The notes below the pieces were generated by a model, which saw only the letters and a list, made by a program, of their open reading frames with translations, did no database searches and was not told the DNA's origin. Below, piece after piece: positions 25,484 through 34,035 of a stretch of 64,000 nt of DNA. Numbering within the stretch: position 1 is the first letter of the stretch; each line of letters opens with the position of its first letter. Source of the stretch: an uncultured Collinsella sp. (GTDB lineage Bacteria > Actinomycetota > Coriobacteriia > Coriobacteriales > Coriobacteriaceae); the NCBI GenBank assembly GCA_900757495.1, contig CAAENX010000002.1, positions 1 through 64,000 of the forward strand, read 5' to 3'. The translations under genes and the position numbers were made by a program.

Positions 25484-26317
25484 TTAGCGGATGATGGTCG
25501 TGCCGGTCTTGTGCGAAACGTAGACAGCGGCCTTGTTGATCGCGACGTTGATGAGGATGTAGATGACCGCGATAACCAGGTAGACCGACACGAGGGCGTC
25601 GTAGTTGGTAATGAGCACGCGGGCGTTTTGCATGAGGTCGGGGTAGCTCACCACGTAGGCGACGGTGGTGTCTTTGACGACGACCACGAGCTGCGAAATC
25701 AACGACGGAATGATAAACCGAATAGCCTGCGGCAACACGATTTTAAAGGTGATTTTGGCCTTGGAGAGACCGAGCGCCTGGGCGGCTTCGACCTGGCCGC
25801 GCGGCACGGCGTTGACGCCGGCGCGGAAAATCTCGGCCAGCACGCCGGCCGCAGCGAGCGCGACTGGCAGCGTGAGCATCCAAAACGACGGCAGCGAGAT
25901 CTTGTACTGGGGCAGCACCAAAAAGAAGAAGTAGATGAACAGCAGGCTCGGCACGCCGCGGAAAAAGTCGGTGAGCACGCGGCAGACCAGCTGTAGCGGT
26001 TTGATGTCGCTGGTGCGGCCGAGCATAAGGGCCAGGCCCAGCACCAGCGCGATGGCGCCGGCGGTGAGTGCGACTTTAACGGTGCCCTCAAAGCCGGCAA
26101 GCAAGAACTTCCAGGTGGTGAGGTGCGTAAAGAAATACCAATAGTGGACCGAAAGCTGACCGGTCGCATAAAAGCGCTGCAGCACGAGGGCAACGAGTGC
26201 GACGACGGCAACCAGCGAGATGGCGGTGCCGATGCGAATCTTGGCGCGCATCTTGGGGCCGGGAGCCTCGTAGAGCGCATCGCGCATGGTGAGCGCGGGG
26301 GAGGAGTGCTTGCTCAT
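25484..26317 (-). CDS. Amino-acid ABC transporter permease (second)
   Basis: Protein of 277 residues with an N-terminal soluble stretch of 35 residues, an extra first helix and then the HisM/GlnP core. The EAA loop reads EAAQALGLSKAKITFKIVLP. DFFRGVPSLLFIYF is the usual motif of this family. It overlaps the previous permease by 4 bp. It pairs with that permease to form the membrane channel for a polar amino acid or derivative. Confidence 0.93.
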   Translation of the reverse strand: MSKHSSPALTMRDALYEAPGPKMRAKIRIGTAISLVAVVALVALVLQRFYATGQLSVHYWYFFTHLTTWKFLLAGFEGTVKVALTAGAIALVLGLALMLGRTSDIKPLQLVCRVLTDFFRGVPSLLFIYFFFLVLPQYKISLPSFWMLTLPVALAAAGVLAEIFRAGVNAVPRGQVEAAQALGLSKAKITFKIVLPQAIRFIIPSLISQLVVVVKDTTVAYVVSYPDLMQNARVLITNYDALVSVYLVIAVIYILINVAINKAAVYVSHKTGTTIIR

Positions 26318-26973
26318 CGGAGGATTCTCACCTTCTTATCGATGTAGTTGCCAATGTGGCTTACCACAAAGGCCGTGCCCAGGTAGCCGAGCGCCGAGAT
26401 AAAGAACGCGGCGACGCCGCCGAGCGAGCGCGTGTTGATATAGCTCACCACGCCGGTGAGCTCCTGGGGCTTAAGCGGCACCTGACTGCCGAGCGCCGTG
26501 GTGAGCATGACGGCGATAAAGAGGTTGGTCATGGGCAGCACGCTCGAGCGCAGTGCCTGCGGGATCACGATCTTGGCGAGGATGCGGTTAAAGCTCATGC
26601 CGAGCGAACGCGCGGCTTCGACCTGACCGACGCCAACGGTGTTAATACCGCTCATAAAGTTCTCGGAGCCAAAGGCAGAACCCAAGAGCACTGTGGCGAC
26701 GATGACGCAGGTGCGGTAGGGCAGGACGACCTTGAGCGGCGGCAGCGCATAGACGACGATGATGAGCAACGCAATGCCGGGGATGTTACGGAAGACCTGG
26801 ACATACAGGTCGCCAAAGACGCGCAGCGGCTTGAGCGGCGACACGCGCATCACGGTGACGGCGACGGCCAGCACTATGGCGATGGCAAACGACTCAAGCG
26901 TCATGCCCCAGGTTGCGAGCAGCGCGTCAATGTAGTTCTGGCCATAGAGCGACCAGAGCTCGGAGAGACTCAT
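26314..26973 (-). CDS. Amino-acid ABC transporter permease (first)
   Basis: HisQ/GlnP-type permease of 219 residues with five predicted helices, the VFRNIPGIALLIIV motif and EAARSLGMSFNRILAKIVIP as the EAA coupling loop. It lies between the binding-protein gene and the second permease. The 138-bp gap upstream contains a weak terminator hairpin, which probably lowers permease expression relative to the binding protein. Confidence 0.93.
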   Translation of the reverse strand: MSLSELWSLYGQNYIDALLATWGMTLESFAIAIVLAVAVTVMRVSPLKPLRVFGDLYVQVFRNIPGIALLIIVVYALPPLKVVLPYRTCVIVATVLLGSAFGSENFMSGINTVGVGQVEAARSLGMSFNRILAKIVIPQALRSSVLPMTNLFIAVMLTTALGSQVPLKPQELTGVVSYINTRSLGGVAAFFISALGYLGTAFVVSHIGNYIDKKVRILR

Positions 26974-26997
26974 GCGGACCTCCCGCCGATAAGGAAA

Positions 26998-27023
26998 GGG
27001 GCTCCCGTGTGTACGGAAGCCCC
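26998..27023 (-). terminator. Attenuating hairpin between binding protein and permeases
   Basis: GGGGCTCCCGT (26998-27008) pairs with ACGGAAGCCCC (27013-27023), one mismatch, loop GTGT, followed on the minus strand by a short CTTTCC tract. Its position suits partial termination that gives excess binding protein. Confidence 0.6.
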
Positions 27024-27111
27024 GACAACTCAGTGAAGAAACAGTTTAGCGCAATAAAGCGCACCGTGCGTTTCCGTATGGTTTCGTTGCGGCCGTTACT
27101 AGGCGCGTTGC

Positions 27112-28104
27112 CTAGGCGCCGATCTCGGGCAGCTCGGGAACATTGGTGTCGCCCGTGCGGTCGCCGATGCAGATCTGCCACAGCTCGGTCCAGGTGCCGT
27201 CGTCCTCAATCTTCTTAAGGAAGTCGTTGACGAAGGCGACGCCGTCGGAATCGAGCGGCAGGCCGATGCCATAGGGCTCCTTGCTGCCGAAGGGCTTGCC
27301 GGCAATCTTGTACTTACCGGGCTCGCGGACCAGGGCGCTCTGCTGCATGTTGTTGTCGATGACGTAGGCGTCAACGCGGCCCTGCTGGAGTGCCTGGCGG
27401 GCCTCCTCGTCGGTCTTGAACTCCTGCTGGCTGGCCTTGGGAGCGAGCTCCTCCAGGATGGCAGGGCCGTTGGAGCCGGACTGGACGGCGACGTTCTTGT
27501 CGGCCAGGTCGTCGACGCTCTTGATGTCGTCGTTGTCGGCGAGTACCAGGATGGCCTGCTGCGTGTAGTAATAGGGACCGGCAAAGGAGACGAGCTTCTT
27601 GCGCTCGTCAGTGATGGTGTAGGTGGCAAAGACGGCGTCGACCTGGCCGTTCTGCAGGACGGACTCGCGCGTGTCCGAGGTCACCTGGGTGATCTCGACC
27701 TTGTTCTCGCCCAGAATGTAGTTGGACAGGAGCTGTGCGATACCGGCGTCGAAGCCGCGGGTCTGACCGTCCTTCTCGTTGAGGAGGGAGAAGAGCGTGG
27801 AGGTCTGGACGCCACCGATCGTAAAGACGCCGGCATCCTTGACGGCCGTAGCCCAAGTGCTGGCGGCGATGGCGTCGTCATCGGCCTTGGGGCCGTCGTT
27901 GACGAGCTTGTCGAATGCCTTGGCGTCGAGCGTGGCGGAAACCTCGGTATCCTCGGAGCTCTTGGAGGAACCGGCGGAACCCTTGTCGGCCTCGGTACTG
28001 GTGTCGGAGCAGCCGGCAAGACCAAGGCCGGCGACGGTTGCGAAGGTGGCGGCGACGAAGCCGCGGCGGTCGAGAACGACCTGCTGGGAGAGGTTCTTGC
28101 TCAT
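27112..28104 (-). CDS. Amino-acid ABC transporter substrate-binding lipoprotein
   Basis: Extracytoplasmic binding protein of 330 residues. The N-terminus has RRGFVAATFATVAGLGLAGC, combining a twin-arginine-like pair with a lipobox (cleavage before Cys32). A Ser/Asp/Glu-rich linker follows, then the SBP type 3 domain (about 85-325) with GFDAGIAQ, DAVFATYTITDERKK and YGIGLP. The family binds glutamate, glutamine, cystine and similar polar amino acids. First gene of the operon, with GAAAGGTG upstream of the ATG. The downstream gamma-glutamyl hydrolase hints at a glutamyl ligand. Confidence 0.93.
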   Translation of the reverse strand: MSKNLSQQVVLDRRGFVAATFATVAGLGLAGCSDTSTEADKGSAGSSKSSEDTEVSATLDAKAFDKLVNDGPKADDDAIAASTWATAVKDAGVFTIGGVQTSTLFSLLNEKDGQTRGFDAGIAQLLSNYILGENKVEITQVTSDTRESVLQNGQVDAVFATYTITDERKKLVSFAGPYYYTQQAILVLADNDDIKSVDDLADKNVAVQSGSNGPAILEELAPKASQQEFKTDEEARQALQQGRVDAYVIDNNMQQSALVREPGKYKIAGKPFGSKEPYGIGLPLDSDGVAFVNDFLKKIEDDGTWTELWQICIGDRTGDTNVPELPEIGA

Positions 28105-28220
28105 GGTAGAACACCTTTCTCAATAAAATCCCTAGCGGTTGAGTAGAGTTATACCCTATCGCGCTCAAATGGGTCAACACGAAATAACTCAGAAACATAC
28201 TTACCTTATGGGTTATTGTA

Positions 28221-28254
28221 CCTGCCAAAAAGGGACAGGCACCTTTGTGGTGGT
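28221..28254 (+). repeat. GGGACAGG hairpin element, copy E (chimeric)
   Basis: The left half is CCTGCCAAAAAGGGACAGG as in copies B and H. The right half is CACCTTTGTGGTGG as in copy F. The outer arms therefore no longer pair, suggesting recombination between two subtypes. Confidence 0.75.
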
Positions 28255-28284
28255 TCTTGCAGATGTGGTGGCCTGTCTCGCTGC

Positions 28285-28347
28285 TTTGTCTCAATCTGTA
28301 ACATCTGGACGGGCAAAAGGTCTCTATCTGTTACAGATCGAGACAAA
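28285..28347. repeat. TGTAACA hairpin 1 of a tandem pair
   Basis: TTTGTCTCAATCTGTAACA (28285-28303) pairs with 28329-28347 at 18 of 19 positions around a 25-nt loop containing GACGGG. Second copy follows 19 bp on. Confidence 0.8.
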
Positions 28348-28366
28348 GGTTTGGGACTAAGACGTC

Positions 28367-28427
28367 TTATCTAGATCTGTAACAGTTAGACGGGAATTCG
28401 GGCCCTAGATGTTACAGATTGAGATAA
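28367..28427. repeat. TGTAACA hairpin 2 of a tandem pair
   Basis: Arms 28367-28384 and 28410-28427 pair at 16 of 18 positions around another 25-nt loop, again containing GACGGG. The right arm TGTTACAGATTGAGA closely matches hairpin 1. Confidence 0.8.
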
Positions 28428-28443
28428 TCGCGTCGCGAAAATA

Positions 28444-28480
28444 AAAACCTCCGCAGGAATGCTTCCCTTGCGGAGGTTTT
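28444..28480 (-). terminator. Intrinsic terminator of the dxs gene
   Basis: AAAACCTCCGCA (28444-28455) pairs perfectly with 28469-28480. On the minus strand the stem is followed by a run of T residues. It lies 2 bp past the dxs stop codon. Confidence 0.88.
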
Positions 28481-28481
28481 C

Positions 28482-30263
28482 TTACTCGTTGAGTAGTCTC
28501 ACGGCTTCGGCGGCCATGTTCTCGACCGTCATGCCGTTTTGAGCGAGCAGCTCGTTGGGATCGTAGCGGTCGGGGAAGCCCTTGGCGATGCCGAAGGTGC
28601 GCGTGCGCAGCGGCGTGCAGGCCAAATAACATGCCACGCGTTCGCCCCAGCCGCCGTCCAAGATTCCGTCCTCGAGGGTGACGACAACGCGATGCTCGGC
28701 GGCAAGGCTGTCGAGGAACTCGCGGTCGAGCTCGGTTGCAAAGCGCGGGTTGACGAGCGTGGCCTCGATGCCGTACTCGGCAGTCAGACGGTTTGCCACG
28801 CGCTCGCCCAGCTCAAAGAAATCGCCAAGCGCGAGCACGGCAACGTCGCGGCCCTGGCGCACGACGTTGTAGCGCGCGACGCCGTAATCGTCGCCCTCGG
28901 CAGGCGCCAGATCGGGGCGGCTTACCAGGCCAATGCCCGGCACGCGAATCGCCACGGGATGCTCGCGGTGATCGAGCGACCAACTCAGCATGGACAGGTA
29001 TTCCTCCATGCAGGAAGGCGCCAGGTAACGCATGTTGGGAAGACCGCCCAGCATGGAAATATCAAAGAACGAAAGGTGTGTCTCGGACGTGGTGCCAAAG
29101 ATTGACGCGCCAAACACCAGGATGGTTGCGGGGGCGTCGTTGAGGCACAGGTCGTGCCACAGTTCGTCGTAGGCGCGCTGCAAAAACGTGCCGTACACAC
29201 CAAAGACTGGCTTGGCGCCCGAGCGTGCAAGCGCGGTGGCAAAGGTTACAGCGTGCTCCTCGGCAATACCCACGTCGACAAACTGCTTACCGGCGGCAGC
29301 GCGAAGCTCGGGTGTAAAGCCCATGATGTAGGGCGTGGCGGCCGTGATGCCAACGACCTGCGGATCGCGCTCGATGGCGGCGCTGAGCGCCTCGCCCGTA
29401 ATATCGGCATAGGTGCGCGGCGCAGGCTCGCTCGGATGGCCCGGGCAGAGCTTGCGCCCAGTCGCCATGTCAAACGGACCCACGTGGTGCCAGCGCTCGG
29501 GGTCGCTCTGGGCCGGCTCAAAGCCCTTGCCCTTGGCGGTGGAGACGTGCAGCACGATGGGATGATCGATATCGCGCAGCTCCTGCAGCATGTCGACCAG
29601 GGCCAACACATCGTTACCGGCGTCCAGATAGCGGTAGTCGAGCCCCATCGCGCGGAAAACGTTGCGCTCACAGGTGCCGTTGCTGGTGCGCAGCTCGGCC
29701 AGATTGCGATAGAGGCCACCGTGGTTTTCGGCGATGGACTGGTCGTTATCGTTGACGATGATGATCAGGTTGCTGTCGAGATCGGCGGCATTGTTAAAGC
29801 CCTCAAACGCCAAACCACCCGAAAGCGAGCCGTCGCCAATGATGGTGATGACGTTGTATGTATCCCCCGCCAGGTCACGAGCGTGCGCCAGGCCGCAGCC
29901 CAGGCTCACCGACGTGGAGGTGTGGCCCATGGCGAACAGGTCGTGCTCGGACTCGTCGGGATTGGCAAAGCCAGAGGCCTCGCCATAACGCTCCGGATCG
30001 ATATAGGTGTACGCGCGCCCGGTCAGCGCTTTGTGTGCGTAGATCTGGTGCGACACGTCAAAGACAATTTTGTCGGTGGGGGAGTTAAACACGCGGTGGA
30101 GCGCGACCGTGAGCTCAACGACGCCCAGGTTGGGGGCAACGTGTCCGCCGACAGCGGCGGAGCTTTCGAGGATTGCCTGGCGGATCTCGCCGCAGAGCAG
30201 CGGAAGCTCGGCGCGGTCGAGAGCCTTGACGTCCTCGGGCGTTGTCGTTTGCGTAAGCAGCAT
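28482..30263 (-). CDS. dxs: 1-deoxy-D-xylulose-5-phosphate synthase
   Basis: Condenses pyruvate and glyceraldehyde 3-phosphate into DXP, the entry to the MEP isoprenoid pathway. Protein of 593 residues. It has GGHVAPNLGVVELTVALH, SHQIYAHK with the conserved active-site histidine, the thiamine diphosphate motif GDGSLSGG...NDND, the transketolase-type AEEHAVTFATALA glutamate and YGTFLQRAYDELWHD. It is about 25-30 residues shorter than typical DXS, and ILNDN is replaced by IVNDND. It resembles a shorter DXS-like branch, so a second canonical copy could exist elsewhere. Terminator directly downstream. Confidence 0.88.
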   Translation of the reverse strand: MLLTQTTTPEDVKALDRAELPLLCGEIRQAILESSAAVGGHVAPNLGVVELTVALHRVFNSPTDKIVFDVSHQIYAHKALTGRAYTYIDPERYGEASGFANPDESEHDLFAMGHTSTSVSLGCGLAHARDLAGDTYNVITIIGDGSLSGGLAFEGFNNAADLDSNLIIIVNDNDQSIAENHGGLYRNLAELRTSNGTCERNVFRAMGLDYRYLDAGNDVLALVDMLQELRDIDHPIVLHVSTAKGKGFEPAQSDPERWHHVGPFDMATGRKLCPGHPSEPAPRTYADITGEALSAAIERDPQVVGITAATPYIMGFTPELRAAAGKQFVDVGIAEEHAVTFATALARSGAKPVFGVYGTFLQRAYDELWHDLCLNDAPATILVFGASIFGTTSETHLSFFDISMLGGLPNMRYLAPSCMEEYLSMLSWSLDHREHPVAIRVPGIGLVSRPDLAPAEGDDYGVARYNVVRQGRDVAVLALGDFFELGERVANRLTAEYGIEATLVNPRFATELDREFLDSLAAEHRVVVTLEDGILDGGWGERVACYLACTPLRTRTFGIAKGFPDRYDPNELLAQNGMTVENMAAEAVRLLNE

Positions 30264-30491
30264 CGTTGTGGGTTACTCCATGCGAATCGTGCGCCGGCAC
30301 TCCCTCGGCCGGCACAATTGCACAAGACAGTCTCGCACATTTTGGCGTTTGATATGTGACGGCGGCGCGGTAATTCGCCAACTGGTGGGGCAAAACGTTT
30401 TGTCCGATGCCATACTGATGTGTTCCATGATGTTTTTATCGATTGTGCACAGGCCGTGGCTTGTCGCCGTGGGCCGCTGGAAGGAGGCAGC

Positions 30492-31028
30492 ATGTCCGAT
30501 ACCGTTCGTGCCGAGAAAATCGCGCGCGAAGTAGACCATGCTGCCCGTCAGCTGGCCCAGGCGGGTCGCTTGGACTTGACGCGCGAGTTTATCCAGCATG
30601 GTGACGTGACGGTCTATGCACATGTGACTTCGGTAGCGCGGGCGAGCCTGTCCTTTGCCGAGCGCTTGGGCCGTGCTGGCATTTCGGTCGACCGTGCCTC
30701 GCTGCTGCGCGGAGCCCTGTTACACGACTACTTTCTCTACGATTGGCACGACCCCGACCCGAGCCATCGACTGCACGGATTTCGGCATCCATTTTTTGCC
30801 CTGGCGCGTGCCGAGGAAGATTTTGAGCTGACGTCGCGCGAACGGAACATCATCGCGCGCCATATGTTTCCGCTGGTACCGGTGCCGCCGACGTGTCGTG
30901 AGGCATGGATTGTATGCCTGGCAGATAAATGGTGCGCTCTGCGCGAGACGATCGCCGGCCGTCTGCCGCGCAAGGACGAGACAGACGATGGCGTGAGCAA
31001 AGATTCGAGCGAAAAGAGGAGAGGGTAG
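30492..31028 (+). CDS. HD-domain protein
   Basis: Soluble protein of 178 residues with the HD hydrolase metal motif LLHDYFLYDWHD (His78-Asp79), a distal HG-RHP histidine motif (about 95-100) and ARHMFP. It resembles small uncharacterised phosphohydrolases that act on nucleotides or phosphate esters. AAGGAGG is perfectly placed before the ATG at 30492. Three bases separate it from the PF06541 membrane gene. These two families are often neighbours in Actinobacteria and Firmicutes, suggesting a shared job that is not known. Confidence 0.85.
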   Translation: MSDTVRAEKIAREVDHAARQLAQAGRLDLTREFIQHGDVTVYAHVTSVARASLSFAERLGRAGISVDRASLLRGALLHDYFLYDWHDPDPSHRLHGFRHPFFALARAEEDFELTSRERNIIARHMFPLVPVPPTCREAWIVCLADKWCALRETIAGRLPRKDETDDGVSKDSSEKRRG

Positions 31029-31031
31029 ACG

Positions 31032-32051
31032 GTGGAAACTGCGATCGACATGGCATTTGACGGCGCGACGCTTGCCGCCTGTCCGCTCTCGGCGCTGGTG
31101 CTCTCGTTTGCCTTCTACGGTTTTTGCGGCTGGGTGTGGGAGTCGACAGTCTGCGCCATGCTCAACCACGGACGATTTGCCAACAGTGGCTTTTTGCTGG
31201 GACCGTGTTGCCCCATCTATGGCGCGGGCGGCATTGCCTGCTGGCTGCTGTTGCGCGGAATTCCTGACGCGTCGAGCCAGTTTGTCGCTGCAGCGCTCGT
31301 ATGCAGCGTGATTGAGTACAGCGTGGGCGTGCTGTTGGAAAAAACAACGGGCGCTCGCTTTTGGGACTATTCGCATCTGCCGTTTAACCTGCACGGACGC
31401 ATCTGTCTGTACTGGGCCTGCGCGTTTGGCCTGGGTGCGCTGTGTATTTGCCGCTTAGTGGAGCCGGCATTGCTGGGGCTGCTTGGCCATCTGCCGGTGC
31501 TGATTGTGCGGTTGTCCGCCTTTATCGTCGCGGTCGCGATGATGGTTGACGCGGTGTGCTCGTTGGCGAGCTGGCGGCGTCTGTCCGATCAGCTGGAGCG
31601 CGTGCGCGCCGACCTTGCCGACCGCATCAACGAGTCGCTTGCCGATGCCTCGGACTCAATGCTCGAGCGCATTCCCGAATCGACGATTGACTCGGTGACA
31701 CAGACGCACATCCGCAGCCGTGCCGTTAACGCGTGGCTGGCCGAGCTGGGTGACGCCGCGCTCGATGCCCTGCGCGAGAAGGCTTCGATGCCGACGTTTA
31801 TCGCGGATGGTGCTCGCGGCCTGGCACTCGCTGCCCGCCGCGTGGCCGATGCCGCGCCGAGCATGCCGCGTCCGTCACTCAGTCGTCGCCTTGCCGGCAA
31901 GCGCATGAGCCGTCCGGTGCCGAGCGTGTCGCTCAGCCGTCGCGACCTGCGCTTCTTTAATGCCTTCCCGCGCTTGCGCATCAACCGCTACGAGGGCGTC
32001 ATCCGAGCCACCGACCTTCGCGACCGAGCCCGCGAGCTGTTCCGGCGCTAG
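31032..32051 (+). CDS. PF06541-family membrane protein (putative ABC-transporter type IV)
   Basis: Protein of 339 residues starting at GTG, with GAGGAGGGTAGAC upstream. The N-terminal 180 residues carry the PF06541 membrane domain: FYGFCGWVWES, GFLLGPCCPIYG, EYSVGVLLEK and FWDYSHLPFNLHGRICLYW, with about five helices. The remaining 155 residues are cytoplasmic, charged and Ala/Arg-rich, and end in RFFNAFPRLR. Despite the family label, transport by these proteins is not demonstrated. Coupled to the HD protein. Confidence 0.82.
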   Translation: METAIDMAFDGATLAACPLSALVLSFAFYGFCGWVWESTVCAMLNHGRFANSGFLLGPCCPIYGAGGIACWLLLRGIPDASSQFVAAALVCSVIEYSVGVLLEKTTGARFWDYSHLPFNLHGRICLYWACAFGLGALCICRLVEPALLGLLGHLPVLIVRLSAFIVAVAMMVDAVCSLASWRRLSDQLERVRADLADRINESLADASDSMLERIPESTIDSVTQTHIRSRAVNAWLAELGDAALDALREKASMPTFIADGARGLALAARRVADAAPSMPRPSLSRRLAGKRMSRPVPSVSLSRRDLRFFNAFPRLRINRYEGVIRATDLRDRARELFRR

Positions 32052-32249
32052 CTGGGACGGGCGCGCTCACGGCTCCCTTGCTTGCGTATTTCCCGTTCGT
32101 TTCGCGCCCGTTGCCGCGCCGTTTCCAAGATTGCGGCACCGTTTCCATTCGACAACGCAGCGTTTAACAACGCCGTATCTGGTCTACACCAGTTGCCCCT
32201 CGGCCGCATCATGAGCGCCGACAACGTTCATGCGACAAAGGGGGAGCGA

Positions 32250-33527
32250 ATGTACGATACGGGATCGACAACGTTTATGCTCATCTGCACCATGCTCGTG
32301 TTTTTAATGACACCGGGTCTGGCGTTTTTCTATGGCGGCCTGTCCAGGCGCAAAAATGTCATCAACACCATGCTTATGTGCTTTGGCGCCATTGGCCTGG
32401 TTGGTGTACTGTGGATTGTTGCTGGCTGGTCGCTGGCCTACGGCGGCGACGGTTCCAGCCCGTTTATTGGAGGCCTTGACCAGTTGCTGTGCCTACCGGT
32501 GCTCAACCAGGTGCTGCAGGCGGCCGAGGGCAATGCCACGGACGGTGCCGTCTATCCTCAGATCATCAACATCGCCTTCCAGATGGCGTTTGCCATGATC
32601 ACCGCCGCTATCGTCACGGGCAGCCTGGCAGGTCGCGTTAAGTTTGGTGTCATGACGGCTTTCCTGGGCATTTGGCTGCTCGTGGTTTACGCGCCGCTCG
32701 CCCACATGGTTTGGGGCGGCGATGGCTCCTTTATCGGCGACATCATCGGAGCGCTCGACTTTGCCGGCGGCGACGTGGTGCACATTTCGTCCGGTCTTAC
32801 GGGCCTGATTCTCTGCTTAATGCTCGGCCGTCGTCGCGGCTTTGGCATGGTGAGCTATCGTCCGCATAACGTGCCGTTTGTAGCACTGGGCGCCGGCCTG
32901 CTTTGGTTTGGCTGGTTTGGATTTAACGGCGGCAGCGAGTTTAAGGCCGACGCCGTGGCGGCGCTCGCCATCCTCAACACCGTGACGGCCAGCGCGGCGG
33001 GCATGGTCTCATGGCTTGCCGTCGAGCGCGTGCACACCGGTCGTCCCACGCTGGTGGGCGCCAGCACCGGTCTGGTTGCGGGCCTTGTGGTGGTCACGCC
33101 GGGCGCGGGCTTTGTCGAGCCGTGGGCGGCGCTGGTCATGGGCCTGATCGTCTCTCCCGTCTGTTACCTGGCCATCAGCCATCTCAAGACCAAGTTCGGC
33201 TACGACGATGCGCTCGACGCGTTTGGCTGCCATGGTATCGGCGGCATCTTGGGCGGCGTGCTCACGGGCCTGTTCTGCGTGCCGGAGCTTTCGTGGACCG
33301 GTAAGGGCGGCCTGTTCTACACGGGTGACATGTCGCTGCTCGTTTCGCAGATTCTGGGCATTGTGGTGACGGTCGTCATTGTGCTGGTGCTCGATCTGGT
33401 GATCGCCACGGTGGTCAAGGCGCTGTTCCGTGGCAGCCTGCGCGTGGACGAGGCTGACGAGGCGCTGGGCCTGGATGCGAGTCAGCACGGCGAGAGCGCA
33501 TATCCCTCCTTCTCGGGACTCGATTAG
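32250..33527 (+). CDS. amt: Ammonium transporter (Amt family)
   Basis: Trimeric ammonium channel of 425 residues with eleven predicted helices. MTPGLAFFYGGLSRRKN opens the Amt core, the twin pore histidines are in PLAHMVW and FGCHGIGG, and the protein ends with the cytoplasmic tail that GlnK/PII plugs. The ATG at 32250 follows AAAGGGGGAG; further upstream in-frame ATGs lack a ribosome site. It forms a pair with the PII gene. The first base after the stop begins a large imperfect palindrome. Confidence 0.95.
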   Translation: MYDTGSTTFMLICTMLVFLMTPGLAFFYGGLSRRKNVINTMLMCFGAIGLVGVLWIVAGWSLAYGGDGSSPFIGGLDQLLCLPVLNQVLQAAEGNATDGAVYPQIINIAFQMAFAMITAAIVTGSLAGRVKFGVMTAFLGIWLLVVYAPLAHMVWGGDGSFIGDIIGALDFAGGDVVHISSGLTGLILCLMLGRRRGFGMVSYRPHNVPFVALGAGLLWFGWFGFNGGSEFKADAVAALAILNTVTASAAGMVSWLAVERVHTGRPTLVGASTGLVAGLVVVTPGAGFVEPWAALVMGLIVSPVCYLAISHLKTKFGYDDALDAFGCHGIGGILGGVLTGLFCVPELSWTGKGGLFYTGDMSLLVSQILGIVVTVVIVLVLDLVIATVVKALFRGSLRVDEADEALGLDASQHGESAYPSFSGLD

Positions 33528-33528
33528 C

Positions 33529-33638
33529 GGCACGGCTTTCCCGGGCACCCGACCTTGCCCCTCAAACCGTCGCTTGCGTACCGAAGTACGCGGCGCTCCT
33601 CTTTCGGGGCAATCTCGGGCACCTGGAAAACCCGTGCC
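33529..33638. repeat. Large cruciform-like palindrome between amt and glnB/K
   Basis: Imperfect 33-base arms (33529-33561 with 33606-33638) start one base after the amt stop. The centre holds a smaller perfect hairpin, GCGTAC-CGAA-GTACGC (about 33575-33590). There is no U-tract. It may attenuate or stabilise the amt part of the transcript. Confidence 0.6.
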
Positions 33639-33683
33639 ATGTGAAGGTAAATCAATTTCTTTTATTGAAGAGAGGAATTCATT

Positions 33684-34022
33684 ATGAAAAAGATCACGGC
33701 TATCGTGCGTCAGGAAAAGCTTGAGGTTCTCAAGGACGCGCTGTTTGCTGCTGATGTTCGCGGCATGACTATCAACCAGGTGCAGGGCTGCGGCACGCAG
33801 CATGGCTGGAAGGAATACGTACGCGGCAACGAGTTGCTTGTCAACACGATCCCTAAGGTGCAGTTCACCCTTATCTGCGCCGATGAGCACGTCGACGGCA
33901 TTGTCGACATCATCTGCGATGCCGCCCGCACCGGTGCCGTTGGAGACGGCAAGATTTGGGTCGAGCCGGTCGAAGAAGTCATCCGCATACGCACCGGCGA
34001 ACACGGCCCCGCCGCGGTGTAG
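33684..34022 (+). CDS. PII nitrogen-regulatory protein (GlnB/GlnK)
   Basis: Trimeric sensor of 2-oxoglutarate and ATP/ADP, 112 residues, encoded directly after amt and expected to gate it. The N-terminus MKKITAIVR and the C-terminal signature KIWVEPVEEVIRIRTGEHG fit the family. The T-loop reads EYVRGNELLVN: Arg47-Gly48 align, but position 51, the usual modification tyrosine, is leucine, and position 46 is valine. Uridylylation or adenylylation at Tyr51 is therefore not possible. Regulation must be by ligand binding alone. GAGAGGAATT upstream of the ATG. Confidence 0.93.
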   Translation: MKKITAIVRQEKLEVLKDALFAADVRGMTINQVQGCGTQHGWKEYVRGNELLVNTIPKVQFTLICADEHVDGIVDIICDAARTGAVGDGKIWVEPVEEVIRIRTGEHGPAAV

Positions 34023-34035
34023 AATCGACCGCCTA

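Larger units (their letters stand above)
28105..28481. other. Gene-free stretch with a chimeric hairpin and a tandem hairpin pair
   Basis: Contains the promoter side of the binding-protein gene, a GGGACAGG element (28221-28254), two tandem 25-nt-loop hairpins (28285-28427) and the dxs terminator (28444-28480). No protein-coding frame is supported. Confidence 0.65.

Noticed and set aside
29154..30359. Antisense open frame of about 400 codons opposite dxs
   Set aside because: Same codon-register shadow effect; the dxs frame has full family motifs and its own terminator.
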